DNA from: Mycobacterium sp.
GTDB lineage: Bacteria; Actinomycetota; Actinomycetes; Mycobacteriales; Mycobacteriaceae
Length of the DNA: 64,000 nt
NCBI GenBank assembly: GCA_003987775.1
Contig: RXJD01000023.1
Coordinates: 62,001 to 126,000, forward strand
Direction: 5' to 3'
Each line of letters starts with the position of its first letter. Positions within the stretch are counted from its first letter, which is position 1. Positions 40,532 through 47,547 of this stretch are shown in pieces. The notes beneath the pieces were generated by a model. The model did not search any database. It was given only the letters and a program-made list of their open reading frames with translations, and was not told where the DNA came from. Made by a program: the position numbers and the translations under genes.

Positions 40532-41110
40532 TCAATCCGCATCGAAGAGTCGCCGGGTGATGCGCAACAACTGGCCGCGCAGTGACTCGTCGTCGATGCC
40601 GGCCACGAGTGGATGCATGACACCGACGGCGATGGCCCCGGACAGCATCGCCGCCGAAACCCGCGCGTCTTCGGCACTGTCGTCGACCAGTACTCCGAAA
40701 AGTCGCTGAATGAAGTGCTGAAAAGGCTCGTGCTGGGCGAGCAGTCGCACGACGACGGGGTCGAACTGCAGGGTGCTCGCCGCACCTCGCCGTTGAACGG
40801 CGACATCGATGACCCGCGCCAGCAGTACGTCGCGAGCCTCGGACCGCTGGTCGTGTGCTTCCGCTGCCTCCAGCGCTTCCTCCAGGCCGCCCAATTCCCG
40901 CTCGGTGAGCGCGATAACGATCTGCTCTTTGGTGCGAAACTGGTGGTAGACAGCGGCTTTCGTCACCCCGATCGCGTCGGCGATCATCTGCAGTGAGGTC
41001 CCGCCGACACCGTGCTCGGCAATCAGTTGCAGCGCGGCATCCAGGATGCGCGTCTGGGCGGCGCTGTGCGTGATGAACCGGAAACGGCTCCGGGGTGTCG
41101 CTTCGGCCAC
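40532..41110 (-). CDS. TetR/AcrR-family transcriptional regulator
   Basis: This 192-residue regulator has its helix-turn-helix at about residues 38-58 (GTSLQMIADAIGVTKAAVYHQF). The rest is helical, with a Leu-rich ligand domain typical of TetR proteins. The start GTG at 41110 faces a rightward operon beginning at 41210. Between them, two copies of TAGCCGATCGGCTA form a clear operator, one within a 30-base palindrome, so the regulator very likely controls itself and the operon of two membrane proteins plus cytochrome-oxidase III/IV-like subunits. Its ligand is unknown. Confidence 0.9.
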   Translation of the reverse strand: MAEATPRSRFRFITHSAAQTRILDAALQLIAEHGVGGTSLQMIADAIGVTKAAVYHQFRTKEQIVIALTERELGGLEEALEAAEAHDQRSEARDVLLARVIDVAVQRRGAASTLQFDPVVVRLLAQHEPFQHFIQRLFGVLVDDSAEDARVSAAMLSGAIAVGVMHPLVAGIDDESLRGQLLRITRRLFDAD

Positions 41111-41120
41111 AGGCGCAGCG

Positions 41121-41168
41121 TAGCCGATCGGCTATTGACCCGAAGCTAGCCGATCGGCTAGCTTCGGG
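41121..41168. promoter_or_regulatory. Double TetR operator, 14-base and 30-base palindromes
   Basis: TAGCCGATCGGCTA occurs at 41121-41134 and again at 41147-41160, with centres 26 bases apart. The second copy sits inside a perfect 30-base palindrome at 41139-41168, with 15-base halves CCCGAAGCTAGCCGA and TCGGCTAGCTTCGGG. It lies between a TetR gene and the divergent operon. Confidence 0.85.
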
Positions 41169-41209
41169 ACCTGGGCCGAGACGCACGGGTGCGCGGGAAG
41201 GATTCAGTG

Positions 41210-41989
41210 ATGACGGGCATCGGCACGACCCATGATCCCCGACCGCCGCGAGTGTGGTTGCGGCGTACCGATGGCGAGTTGATTCTGTTGTGGACGTTGC
41301 CGGTCACCGTGGTGATCTGGGTCGCCGCCTTCCTGCTGTTTCCCGGCTTCAACCCGCCGATGTCGCCGGCCATGACGGCGGAGCAGGTTGCCGCGTTCTA
41401 CCGCGATCCAGCGCACCTGCCCGAAATCCGTTACAGCATGATCCTCTTCAACTGGTTCGGCGTCTGTCTCGTCCCGGTTCTGACGCTGATCGTGATGCAG
41501 ATCCGGCGGATGGCGCATCGCACGCCGATCTTCTCCTACGCGATGCTCGGTTGCGTGGCCGGTGCTCCGACGCTGTTCCTCGTCGCGAACGTCTGCTGGC
41601 TGCTGGCCGCGTTCCGCCCGGAGCGAAGTCCGGAACTGACGCAGCTGCTCAACGACTTCGCGTGGATGACCTTCACCGTCCTGGTTCCCTTCCTGATCGG
41701 GCAGAGCGTGATCCTCGCTGTCGCAATCTATTTCGACGATCAACCGCAACCGGTATTCGGTCGCTGGGTGGCCGGTTTCAATCTGCTCGTCGCCGCGGCC
41801 CTGGTGCCGGCAGCCTTCGCCGGCGTGTCCCTGTCCGGCCCGCTGGCGTGGGACGGACTGTTGTCGTTCTGGGTGAAGAACATCGCCATCGGCGTCTGGA
41901 TCGTGGTGATGGGCGTCGCCCTGGGCCGGGCGGTTTACCGGGAGCGGGCCGAGACTCTCACGCGCCCAGCAGAACTGCGCGGCCCGTGA
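41210..41989 (+). CDS. Multi-pass membrane protein of unknown function
   Basis: This 259-residue protein has about six membrane helices (for example ILLWTLPVTVVIWVAAFLL and YAMLGCVAGAPTLFLVANV). I do not recognise a named family. A GTG at 41207 is an alternative start; both fit GGAAGG upstream. It begins an operon controlled by the double palindrome at 41121-41168, and its stop overlaps the next gene (GTGA). The next gene has similar topology, so they may be distant paralogues or partners. The company of cytochrome oxidase III/IV-like subunits hints at a membrane redox role, which is inference. Confidence 0.75.
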   Translation: MTGIGTTHDPRPPRVWLRRTDGELILLWTLPVTVVIWVAAFLLFPGFNPPMSPAMTAEQVAAFYRDPAHLPEIRYSMILFNWFGVCLVPVLTLIVMQIRRMAHRTPIFSYAMLGCVAGAPTLFLVANVCWLLAAFRPERSPELTQLLNDFAWMTFTVLVPFLIGQSVILAVAIYFDDQPQPVFGRWVAGFNLLVAAALVPAAFAGVSLSGPLAWDGLLSFWVKNIAIGVWIVVMGVALGRAVYRERAETLTRPAELRGP

Positions 41990-42741
41990 GCGTGCTGGCG
42001 AACCTGCGGCACAACTCGAAGCGCGAGTTGTGGCTGGCGTGGTGGACACTGGTGGTGTTCTACAACATCTTCTTCCCCGTGTTTTTCGTCGTGGCACAGG
42101 TGCAGCCCCCGCCACAGCCCACTTGGGACCTCGCGACGCAGGTGCACTGGTTCCACGAACGCCGCCTCGGGATTCCCATCGGCTTCGGCATCATTTTCGC
42201 CATCACCGGGATGACCGCGGTCAACAACGCACTCATCGCCTATTCGATGCGCCGCATGTCGGTCAGCCGCATCTTCGGATACTCCTACCTGATCATCTAT
42301 TCGCTCAGTGCGGTTCCCGGTCTGCTGCTGCTCTGCATCGCGCTGATCGTCGGGACGCTGCGGCCACACCGAGACCCCACGGTGCTCGGCTGGCTCTATG
42401 ACTTCGCCTTCCTGTCGTTCGACGGAACCATGGGAGTGTTCCTGATCGGCTCGCTGATCTGGATGGTCGCGATCCTGATCGACAAGAACCGCGTGTTCCC
42501 GAAGTGGTTCGGCTACCTCAACCTGTGCAATGCGCTCACCGAGGTGGTCGTAGCGCCCTGCTGGATCTTCGGACGCGGTGTGCTGGCCTGGAACGGCCAG
42601 ATCGCCTGGTGGCTGGACATGGTCGTGTTCGGGGTCTACCAGGTGACGTTCATCGTCATGCTCTATCAGCTGATCCGGCGGGAAGACTTCGGCACCGGGC
42701 CACTGCCGGAACTGCCCCGGAAACGAGCTATCGCGTCATGA
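41986..42741 (+). CDS. Multi-pass membrane protein of unknown function
   Basis: This 251-residue protein has about seven membrane helices (for example WWTLVVFYNIFFPVFFVVAQV and IPIGFGIIFAITGMTAVNNAL). The start is the GTG at 41986, which overlaps the upstream stop. It overlaps the oxidase-III-like gene by ATGA. I do not recognise a family. Conserved Asp, Glu and Trp residues near helix ends (HERRLGIPIGFG, FDGTMGVF) could serve in proton or small-molecule transfer. It is part of one tightly coupled four-gene operon. Confidence 0.75.
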   Translation: MSVLANLRHNSKRELWLAWWTLVVFYNIFFPVFFVVAQVQPPPQPTWDLATQVHWFHERRLGIPIGFGIIFAITGMTAVNNALIAYSMRRMSVSRIFGYSYLIIYSLSAVPGLLLLCIALIVGTLRPHRDPTVLGWLYDFAFLSFDGTMGVFLIGSLIWMVAILIDKNRVFPKWFGYLNLCNALTEVVVAPCWIFGRGVLAWNGQIAWWLDMVVFGVYQVTFIVMLYQLIRREDFGTGPLPELPRKRAIAS

Positions 42742-43325
42742 CCGATCTCACCAAGAAGGCCGTTCGGCCGAAATCCGTTCCGGGCCAGCCGGACATGTGG
42801 GTTTTCGTGCTGTTCGAGACCTTGGTGTTCACCGCGTATTTCGGCTTCTACCTGTTCTACCGCGCCCGCAGCCCCGAGCTGTTCCTGCACTCTCAGGCGC
42901 AGCTGGATCTGCGCGTCGGTGTGCTCAACACCCTGGTCTTGCTGTTGAGTTCCTGGTCGGTCGCGCGTTGCGTGCAGTCCTCCCGCTCCGGAGCGCACCG
43001 CGTGGCACTTCGGGATCTGATCGTCACTGCCGTATTCGCGGCAGTCTTCCTGCTGTTCAAGGTGTCCGAATGGGCCCGGTTGGTGGCGACGGGAAATGGT
43101 CTGGACAGCAACGACTTCTTCACTTACTACTTCTTCCTCACCGGAATCCATTTCGTGCATCTGCTGATCGGCTTTGTCGCACTCGGCGTCATCGGATACC
43201 GGCTCGGCGCTTCCAGGCGCGGGTCCCCCGAATCCCAGGTGCTCATCGAAACCTGCGCAACCTATTGGCACACAGTCGATTTCCTGTGGGTCCTGATCTT
43301 CGCGCTGTTGTACGTGGTGAGGTGA
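42738..43325 (+). CDS. Cytochrome c oxidase subunit III-like (NorE-like) protein
   Basis: This 195-residue protein belongs to the CoxIII/NorE family. It has five membrane helices, the N-terminal FETLVFTAYFGFYLF, the HFVHLLIGF region and the YWHTVDFLWVLIFALLY motif. It is shorter than true CoxIII and resembles NorE-type accessory subunits. No subunit I or II is in the window, so it cannot act as a full oxidase here. It may stabilise another haem-copper enzyme. It overlaps the membrane protein upstream (ATGA) and is directly followed by the subunit-IV-like gene. Confidence 0.85.
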   Translation: MTDLTKKAVRPKSVPGQPDMWVFVLFETLVFTAYFGFYLFYRARSPELFLHSQAQLDLRVGVLNTLVLLLSSWSVARCVQSSRSGAHRVALRDLIVTAVFAAVFLLFKVSEWARLVATGNGLDSNDFFTYYFFLTGIHFVHLLIGFVALGVIGYRLGASRRGSPESQVLIETCATYWHTVDFLWVLIFALLYVVR

Positions 43326-43610
43326 ATGGTGCGGACCGACAAGAGATTACTCATCGTCTGGGTGGTGCTGGCGCTGCTGACCGCGAGCTATCTGTGGATC
43401 GACCACTCCGCCGACGGGTCGCCGCGATCCAATGTGGTCGTCACATCGAGCGTCATCGTCATCGCACTGATCAAGGTGCGCATCATCTTCCGCGAGTTCA
43501 TGGAGGTCAGGCAGGCTCCGGCACTGCTCGCCCGGCTGACCGACGCCTGGGTGCTGCTGATCGCCGCCGGGCTGTTCGGCAGCTACTTCGTCGGCCTGGC
43601 GGTGCGCTGA
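43326..43610 (+). CDS. Cytochrome c oxidase subunit IV-like (NorF/COX4_pro) protein
   Basis: This 94-residue membrane protein has three hydrophobic helices and resembles the prokaryotic oxidase subunit IV/NorF family (LLIVWVVLALLTASYLWI, VIALIKVRIIFREFMEVR). It starts on the base after the previous stop codon, so the two are made together, as NorE and NorF often are. The function of orphan III/IV pairs is not established. Here they sit in an operon with two other membrane proteins under TetR-like control. It ends five bases before the convergent P450 gene. Confidence 0.82.
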   Translation: MVRTDKRLLIVWVVLALLTASYLWIDHSADGSPRSNVVVTSSVIVIALIKVRIIFREFMEVRQAPALLARLTDAWVLLIAAGLFGSYFVGLAVR

Positions 43611-43615
43611 CGCGG

Positions 43616-44887
43616 CTACTGCGGTGTGAACGTGAGGTGCAGCTGGTTGAGGCCGCGCAGGATGTACGTCGGCTCGTAGGTGTAACGACGAGCGTCTGCC
43701 GGTCCGTGCTCGGCCTCGTCGATCCCGATGTCGGCCATGCGGTCCAGGATCCGTTCGATTGACACCCGGCCCTCCACTCGGGCCAGTGGGCCACCCGGGC
43801 AGGAGTGCACGCCGCGCGCGAAAGCCATGTGTTCCCGGACGTTCTTGCGGTCGAGCTGAAACTCGTGTGGGTTGTCGAACCGGCGCGGGTCGCGGTTGGC
43901 CGCGCCCGGCAGCACCATCACGACGGTGCCCGCGGGAATGTCGACTCCGCCCACCCGGGTGTTCCGGCGTGCCAGGCGCGAATCGCTCTTGACGGGGCTT
44001 TCCATCCGCAGCGACTCCTCGATGAAGCCGGGAATCAGGCTGCGGTCGTCGCGGAGCTGCTGCTGGATGTGCGGCCGATCGCCGATCACCTGAAGCGCCG
44101 CGCTGAGCAGCTTGGCCGTGGTCTCCTGACCAGCAGCGAAAAGGAAGGTGGCCGAACGCACTACGTCGATCACCTCGGGCGTGGACCCGTCCGGGTACTT
44201 GGCGGTGGCCAGCGCGGTCAGCACGTCGTCGCGCGGATGCGCGCGCCGGTCCTCGATGTAGGAGGAGAACTTCTCGTCGAGAAACTCCAGCGGGTTGACG
44301 CCTACCGACTCATGGTCGAGCGCTCCGACCCGGCCGGGGCGATCGGCGCCCAGGACGACCCGGAACTCCTTGTGGTCCTCCTCGGGGACGCCGAGCAGGT
44401 CGGCAATCACCAAGGTGGCGAACGGCTTTGAGTACTCCCCGATGAACTCGCAGGCGCCGTTGACCAGGAACTCGTCGAGCTGACGGTCGGCCAGGCGCCA
44501 CATGAACTCCTCGTTCTGCTTGAGGCGGCTCGGAGTCAGCAGCCGGCTCAGGATCGAGCGCGCGCGGCTGTGGTCGGGCGGGTCCATCGTGACCATGTGC
44601 TCGTACATCGGGAAGCTCTCCCGATGTGCGTCGATCTGGGCGTTGATGTCGTCGCCCTCGGGTGTGAACGGCAGTGGGGGGAACGGGCCGCCTAGCGCAA
44701 CGCAATTCGAGAAGGAATCGGTGTCCTTGTAGACGGCGGTGGCCTCTTCGTACCCGGTGACGGCGACGACCCCGTAGTGCGGCAGGCGCAGCACCGGGTT
44801 CTGGCTGCGCAGGTAATCGAAGTACGGGTACGGATCGGGGACCAGTGACGGATCGGTGAAGAAGTCGATGGTGTCGTAGTTGCTCAT
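43616..44887 (-). CDS. Cytochrome P450
   Basis: This 423-residue P450 has AGQETT at residues 252-257 and the haem loop FARGVHSCPGGPLAR with Cys363. It shares extended similarity with the P450 at 2587-3864, so the two are paralogues of the same CYP family. The ATG at 44887 follows CAGGAGGCAGG. No ferredoxin gene lies next to it. It is divergent from a TetR gene; the site at 44970-44987 between them is a likely operator. Its electron partners may be the ferredoxins elsewhere in the window. Confidence 0.92.
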   Translation of the reverse strand: MSNYDTIDFFTDPSLVPDPYPYFDYLRSQNPVLRLPHYGVVAVTGYEEATAVYKDTDSFSNCVALGGPFPPLPFTPEGDDINAQIDAHRESFPMYEHMVTMDPPDHSRARSILSRLLTPSRLKQNEEFMWRLADRQLDEFLVNGACEFIGEYSKPFATLVIADLLGVPEEDHKEFRVVLGADRPGRVGALDHESVGVNPLEFLDEKFSSYIEDRRAHPRDDVLTALATAKYPDGSTPEVIDVVRSATFLFAAGQETTAKLLSAALQVIGDRPHIQQQLRDDRSLIPGFIEESLRMESPVKSDSRLARRNTRVGGVDIPAGTVVMVLPGAANRDPRRFDNPHEFQLDRKNVREHMAFARGVHSCPGGPLARVEGRVSIERILDRMADIGIDEAEHGPADARRYTYEPTYILRGLNQLHLTFTPQ

Positions 44888-44969
44888 GTCCTGCCTCCTG
44901 AAGCCGGCCCCACGTGGTGCCAATGCTGAGTCGGCGACGAGAGCTGGCGCCGCCCGAATGAGATGCTCT

Positions 44970-44987
44970 GCTGAGCACTTGCTTAGC
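44970..44987. promoter_or_regulatory. Inverted repeat GCTGAGCA-CT-TGCTTAGC, likely TetR operator
   Basis: This 18-base near-palindrome has one mismatch. It lies between the P450 start (44887, leftward) and the TetR start (45092, rightward). It shares GCTGAGC-N4-GCTYAGC with the perfect palindrome at 25220-25237. Half-sites and spacing are typical of TetR operators. Confidence 0.65.
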
Positions 44988-45091
44988 ATGGCGGTAATGT
45001 CAGGGTCAAGGTCGCGCGGCCGGACCTGCCGGGTCCGGTGACTACGATCGGCCTAACCGCCAGGTGAGTGCACACAGTACGGAGTACAGCG

Positions 45092-45721
45092 ATGACATCG
45101 GCCCGCAGGATCGGGGCACCGGACGCGAAGAATCGGGGGTTGCTGCTCGACGCGGCCGAGCGGTTGATGCTCGAAGAGGGCTACGCCGCAGTGACTTCCC
45201 GACGGCTGGCCAATGAGGCCGGACTCAAACCCCAGCTGGTGCACTACTACTTCCGCACCATGGAAGAGCTGTTCCTGGCGGTTTTCCGCCGCCGTGCCGA
45301 GGCGGGCCTGCAAGCGCAGGCCCGGCTGCTGCAATCGCCCCAGCCGCTATGGGCGCTGTGGAAGTTCGGGTCCGACCCCGGGTTCGCCCGGATCTCCATG
45401 GAATTCATGGCTCTGGCAAATCACCGCAAGGATATGCGCGCCGAAATCGCTTACTACGCGGAACGTTTCCGCGACGAACAGCGTCAGGCCGTGGCCGCGG
45501 CGTTGCAGCGTTACGCGGTGAACACCGACGATGTGCCGCCGATGGTGTGGACGGTGTTCATGACGAGTCTGTCGCGGTTTCTGGTGCTCGAGCAGGCGCT
45601 GGGCATGTCGGATGGTCACGCCGAAACCACGGAGTTCGTCGAGCGTCACCTGCGCCGGTTGGAAGGCGAGCCGATGACGGAGATGTTCGGGGAGCGGAGC
45701 GCCTCACCAGGTCCGCAGTGA
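45092..45721 (+). CDS. TetR/AcrR-family transcriptional regulator
   Basis: This 209-residue protein has a helix-turn-helix at about residues 34-54 (VTSRRLANEAGLKPQLVHYYF) and a helical ligand-binding domain. The ATG at 45092 follows ACGGAG by seven bases. It is divergent from the P450 at 43616-44887, with a GCTGAGC-type palindrome between, so it likely controls that P450. A similar site at 25220-25237 makes a second target promoter possible. Its 3-prime end overlaps the convergent secreted-protein gene by 18 bases. Confidence 0.9.
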   Translation: MTSARRIGAPDAKNRGLLLDAAERLMLEEGYAAVTSRRLANEAGLKPQLVHYYFRTMEELFLAVFRRRAEAGLQAQARLLQSPQPLWALWKFGSDPGFARISMEFMALANHRKDMRAEIAYYAERFRDEQRQAVAAALQRYAVNTDDVPPMVWTVFMTSLSRFLVLEQALGMSDGHAETTEFVERHLRRLEGEPMTEMFGERSASPGPQ

Positions 45722-46129
45722 ACAGAGCACGCCCTTGGCGCCGTCCTTGGATACGACGACATTCCCGTCCACCGAGACGGTGCAGTGAAACCCGGGCGTG
45801 CCGGGTTGCCGACCGGTGCTGACGCTGACCATCGCCCACGCGTCGGGATTGATCAGCATCACCTGCTGGCTCCAGGGCCTGCCCGGGGCGATGTCGGCCT
45901 GAATGTTCGGGGTGAACGTGTAGGGGTTGTGGCTGTAGTCGGAATACTTGCTCGGGTCCTGGTCCTGGTAGTAGATGTCGGCGTAGATCGGGTTCTTGGC
46001 CGAGATGGTGTAGACCACCTGATGCATCGGCGGGTCGTCGTCGGCGCTTGCCGGCACGGGGCCGCCCAGTGATGCCGCCAGCAGGACCGCTGCGGTGACG
46101 CCCAGCTTCTGGATTGCCGTGATTGTCAT
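45704..46129 (-). CDS. MmpS-like secreted protein
   Basis: This 141-residue protein has a signal peptide (TAIQKLGVTAAVLLAASLG.. ASA) and a beta-rich mature domain. HQVVYTISAKNPIYADIYY, GRPWSQQVMLI and CTVSVDGNVVVSKDG..VLCSL match the strand pattern of mycobacterial MmpS-type proteins, with the two conserved cysteines. MmpS proteins are accessory to MmpL lipid transporters, but no mmpL gene is near and this one has a cleavable signal rather than a membrane anchor. It overlaps the crotonase gene by ATGA. Function is inferred only loosely. Confidence 0.7.
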   Translation of the reverse strand: MTITAIQKLGVTAAVLLAASLGGPVPASADDDPPMHQVVYTISAKNPIYADIYYQDQDPSKYSDYSHNPYTFTPNIQADIAPGRPWSQQVMLINPDAWAMVSVSTGRQPGTPGFHCTVSVDGNVVVSKDGAKGVLCSLRTW

Positions 46130-46890
46130 ATCGCTCCTCCGGCGGCCGGGCGCGGATTGGCTGTGCGCTTCATGACCCGCTCTGCGGCTTGCCAGTGCGC
46201 GTCTGCCACCCACAACCGTGCAAACGATGCTATCGCCTCATCAGCGGAAACTCCGCTGATTACCCGCTTTATCTCGGCGGCAGGACGGCGGGCCAATGAG
46301 GTGGCCACCGCGCGCCAGCCTTTGTCCGGCGAGTCGAAGGACGCCCGCGGCAGCACCACGTCCACCAGGCCGATGCGTTCGGCATCGGCGGCATCGAGCG
46401 CAGTTCCGCTGCCGGCCAACAACAGTGCCCGGCTCCTGCCGACCAGTGCGGCCAGGCGTTCGGCACCGCCCCATGCCGGCATGATTTCCAGCTGCACCTG
46501 ATTGAAGGCGATTTTGATGTCGTCGGCCGCAACCCGGATATCCGCGGCCACAGCGACTTCCGCGCCGCCGCCGAAGGCGTGGCCGTTGAGCGCGGCGATC
46601 ACCGGTGCGGGGAATGATGCGATCTGATCGCACACCGCCCGCATCCGTCTCGCCATCGCCGCGGCGTCCGACTCGGTGCGCAGCGCGCTGAGTTCCTTGA
46701 GATCACCGCCGGATACGAAGGCACGATCGCCCGCGCCCTTGATGACCAACGCACGGGCGCCGGCGGCCGAATGCAGTGCTTGTTCGAGTTGCCCCATGGT
46801 CTCGAGCGCGATCGCGTTACGGGCGTGCGGGCGATCGATGGTGAGCACGGCGACGCCGGTGTCGACCTCGTCGAACTCCAGCTCGACCAT
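46126..46890 (-). CDS. Enoyl-CoA hydratase/isomerase (crotonase family)
   Basis: This 254-residue crotonase-family protein has the oxyanion-hole sequences FVSGGDLKEL and GHAFGGGAEVAVAAD and the active-site-region QLEIMPAWGGAERL. It should hydrate, isomerise or cleave a CoA ester. The start ATG is at 46890. The usual second catalytic Glu (near PxxGG) is not obvious: GIMPAWGG has no E in the common position, so isomerase or other crotonase chemistry is possible. It is coupled to the MmpS-like gene and is divergent from the LpqH-like gene, with motif sites between at 46922-46958. Confidence 0.85.
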   Translation of the reverse strand: MVELEFDEVDTGVAVLTIDRPHARNAIALETMGQLEQALHSAAGARALVIKGAGDRAFVSGGDLKELSALRTESDAAAMARRMRAVCDQIASFPAPVIAALNGHAFGGGAEVAVAADIRVAADDIKIAFNQVQLEIMPAWGGAERLAALVGRSRALLLAGSGTALDAADAERIGLVDVVLPRASFDSPDKGWRAVATSLARRPAAEIKRVISGVSADEAIASFARLWVADAHWQAAERVMKRTANPRPAAGGAI

Positions 46891-46921
46891 GCGCGATCAC
46901 TCCTCGGGCCGCCAGAACAGC

Positions 46922-46958
46922 GATATTGGCATTCTCGTTCCCGGAGAATAGCATCATC
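46922..46958. promoter_or_regulatory. Two weaker copies of the palindromic motif
   Basis: On the minus strand, 46922-46936 reads GAGAAT-GCC-AATATC. On the plus strand, 46944-46958 reads GAGAAT-AGC-ATCATC. Both first halves are perfect and the second halves are degenerate. They lie between the divergent crotonase and LpqH-like genes. Confidence 0.4.
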
Positions 46959-47003
46959 AGTGCAGGTCCAGAAGTTGACAGAAGTCGTCTATGGGGGTGC
47001 CAG

Positions 47004-47441
47004 GTGCAGAAGCGAACGGTGATGCCGGCAGTTTTCGCGGCGGCCATCCTCAGTGCCTGTAGCGCGAGTGCCTGCAGCGCGCCCTCCCAGGGCCAGCTCG
47101 CCAGTACCGCAACCGTGAACATCAATGGCACCGAAGTGCGGCCCGATCTGGTCCGCTGCTATCAGCAGGAGTGGTACCGGACGATCGCTCTGGGTAACGA
47201 CGAGTCCGGCGCAACGGCGGTGCTGGATCAGCGGCACCATCCGGCGACCACCATCTCCGTGCGTTTTCACAATCTGGGCGGCTTCACCGGCACCACCACG
47301 GCCGCGCCGGGCGGTGGTGACGCCGCTGACACGCGCTTCGACGGCGGCAACTTCGTGATTAGTGGCACCGCCAACGGAGCCACCAGCGCCAAGCCGAACG
47401 AAGCGGCGACGGTGGATTTCAAGATCAGGGCCACGTGCTGA
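47004..47441 (+). CDS. LpqH-like lipoprotein
   Basis: This 145-residue protein resembles the 19-kDa antigen LpqH family: VNINGTEV, CYQQEWYRTIALGN, SVRFHNLGGFTG, FVISGTANG and FKIRATC match the family pattern, with the conserved cysteine pair. The lipobox LSAC gives Cys19 as the likely lipidation site after a short signal peptide. LpqH proteins are surface lipoproteins that stimulate TLR2. I chose the GTG at 47004, which has GGGGGT upstream; an ATG at 47022 is also possible. It is divergent from the crotonase gene. Confidence 0.82.
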   Translation: MQKRTVMPAVFAAAILSACSASACSAPSQGQLASTATVNINGTEVRPDLVRCYQQEWYRTIALGNDESGATAVLDQRHHPATTISVRFHNLGGFTGTTTAAPGGGDAADTRFDGGNFVISGTANGATSAKPNEAATVDFKIRATC

Positions 47442-47510
47442 CACCTGTCCCGTAGCCGGGAGCAGCCGGGAGGCGCCTCGCGCCGACCGTCGTTGCGCTG
47501 GCCAGCATCA

Positions 47511-47525
47511 GAGAATAGTATTCTC
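47511..47525. promoter_or_regulatory. Palindromic motif, perfect copy (GAGAAT-AGT-ATTCTC)
   Basis: A perfect 6-3-6 palindrome lies 22 bases before the amidohydrolase ATG and just before its ribosome-binding site (GAAGGAGG). This position overlaps the likely promoter. Confidence 0.6.
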
Positions 47526-47547
47526 ATAAATCGCGAAGGAGGATTTC

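Noticed and set aside
43326..43610. A complete cytochrome oxidase operon
   Set aside because: Only subunit III/IV-like genes are present; no subunit I or II genes were found.
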